Shown here: in pieces, positions 63,704 through 64,000 of the stretch
How positions within the stretch are numbered: position 1 is the stretch's first letter
Layout: each line of letters starts with the position of its first letter
Assembly (NCBI RefSeq): GCF_030908215.1
Contig: NZ_JAVFJK010000003.1
Span: forward strand, 309,883 to 373,882
DNA from: Sinomonas sp. ASV486
GTDB taxonomy: Bacteria > Actinomycetota > Actinomycetes > Actinomycetales > Micrococcaceae
Direction of reading: 5' to 3'
Length of the DNA: 64,000 nucleotides
The notes under the pieces: generated by a model
What the model was told of the DNA's origin: nothing
Seen by the model: only the letters and a program-made list of their open reading frames with translations
Databases searched by the model: none
Made by a program: the position numbers and the translations under genes

Positions 63704-64000
63704 TCAGGCGACGGCAGCGGCCGCGCGCACAGACTCGAGGGCCTTGGTCCAGCTCACGAGCTGGTCGAGCATCGGATCGACCGAGGCGGCCTGCATCTCC
63801 GTCGGCTTGAAGGTCGAGAAGTTCTCGAAGTCGCCGAAGAGCGAGAACATGCCGGTCTTCTGGACGTGGGCGATCTGGAGCTCGGAGAGGATGCCGCGGA
63901 GGTGCTCGACGGCGCGCACGCCGAAGGCGGAGCCGTAGGAGACGATGCCGGCGGCCTTGTTGGCCCATTCCGCATTGAGGTAGGAGAGGGCGTTTGCCAG
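63704..64000 (-). CDS. NADPH-dependent FMN reductase, C-terminal part
   Basis: Only the last 98 residues are in the window; the gene runs off the right edge. AEWANKAAGIVSYGSAFGVR followed by AVEHLRGILSELQIAHVQKT matches the C-terminal half of flavodoxin-fold NAD(P)H-dependent FMN reductases, in which the SYG region borders the flavin. The stop is at 63704. The role (flavin or quinone reduction) is not decided by this part. Confidence 0.75.
   Translation of the reverse strand: MANALSYLNAEWANKAAGIVSYGSAFGVRAVEHLRGILSELQIAHVQKTGMFSLFGDFENFSTFKPTEMQAASVDPMLDQLVSWTKALESVRAAAAVA

Overview
This window is high-GC actinobacterial DNA. The housekeeping order parA-scpA-scpB-rluB-tyrA-cmk-der, the MarR, IclR and TetR regulators and the gene styles fit Micrococcaceae (Arthrobacter or Sinomonas relatives). 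The genus is an inference, because no rRNA gene is present.

Left part (1-22 kb), catabolism and uptake. After an IclR-type regulator cut by the window edge comes a long minus-strand block: acyl-CoA synthetase, L-idonate 5-dehydrogenase-like enzyme, gluconate 5-dehydrogenase-like SDR, VOC protein, MarR regulator, two hydroxyacid dehydrogenases, a cyclase-family hydrolase, a MaoC dehydratase and an MFE-2-like SDR. A divergent SDR, a second cyclase-family hydrolase and a SnoaL-like protein follow. A second MarR gene is divergent from a complete oligopeptide-type ABC transporter (permease, two ATPases, permease, binding lipoprotein), followed by a GH1 beta-glucosidase and gluconokinase. Together they suggest import of a glycoside or other organic substrate, release of sugar, routing of aldonates to 6-phosphogluconate, and CoA-dependent breakdown of an acyl part. 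The substrate is not visible from sequence. Paired palindromes suggest that the second MarR protein controls both the permease operon and the binding-protein gene.

Middle part (22-45 kb), decayed and mobile DNA. An aldo/keto reductase gene carries two frameshifts and an intact IS481-family element. A FAD-linked oxidase gene, a thioredoxin gene and an IS3-family element are also broken. Next comes a genomic island: a MobF relaxase-helicase, a six-gene minus-strand restriction block, a tyrosine integrase and an excisionase, beside tRNA-Pro(GGG). The restriction block reads NYN nuclease, HTH-methylase-TRD fusion, hsdM, second hsdM, hsdS, hsdR. The NYN plus methylase-TRD pair and the doubled hsdM are the best candidates for an unusual defence system. 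Two hairpins 460 bp apart in the gene-poor stretch before the integrase differ only by structure-preserving or unpaired changes.

Right part (45-64 kb), core chromosome. A TetR regulator is divergent from an ABC-2-like membrane protein. Then come der, cmk, tyrA and rluB; a DUF222-HNH (13E12-type) gene with an SOS-box-like site and a probable leaderless start, lying inside the otherwise conserved cluster; scpB, scpA and a parA-like gene; dctA divergent from a CitA/DcuS-type two-component system; two very small acidic proteins; a cold-shock protein; an SGNH hydrolase; an NAD-dependent epimerase; and the end of an FMN reductase cut by the window edge.
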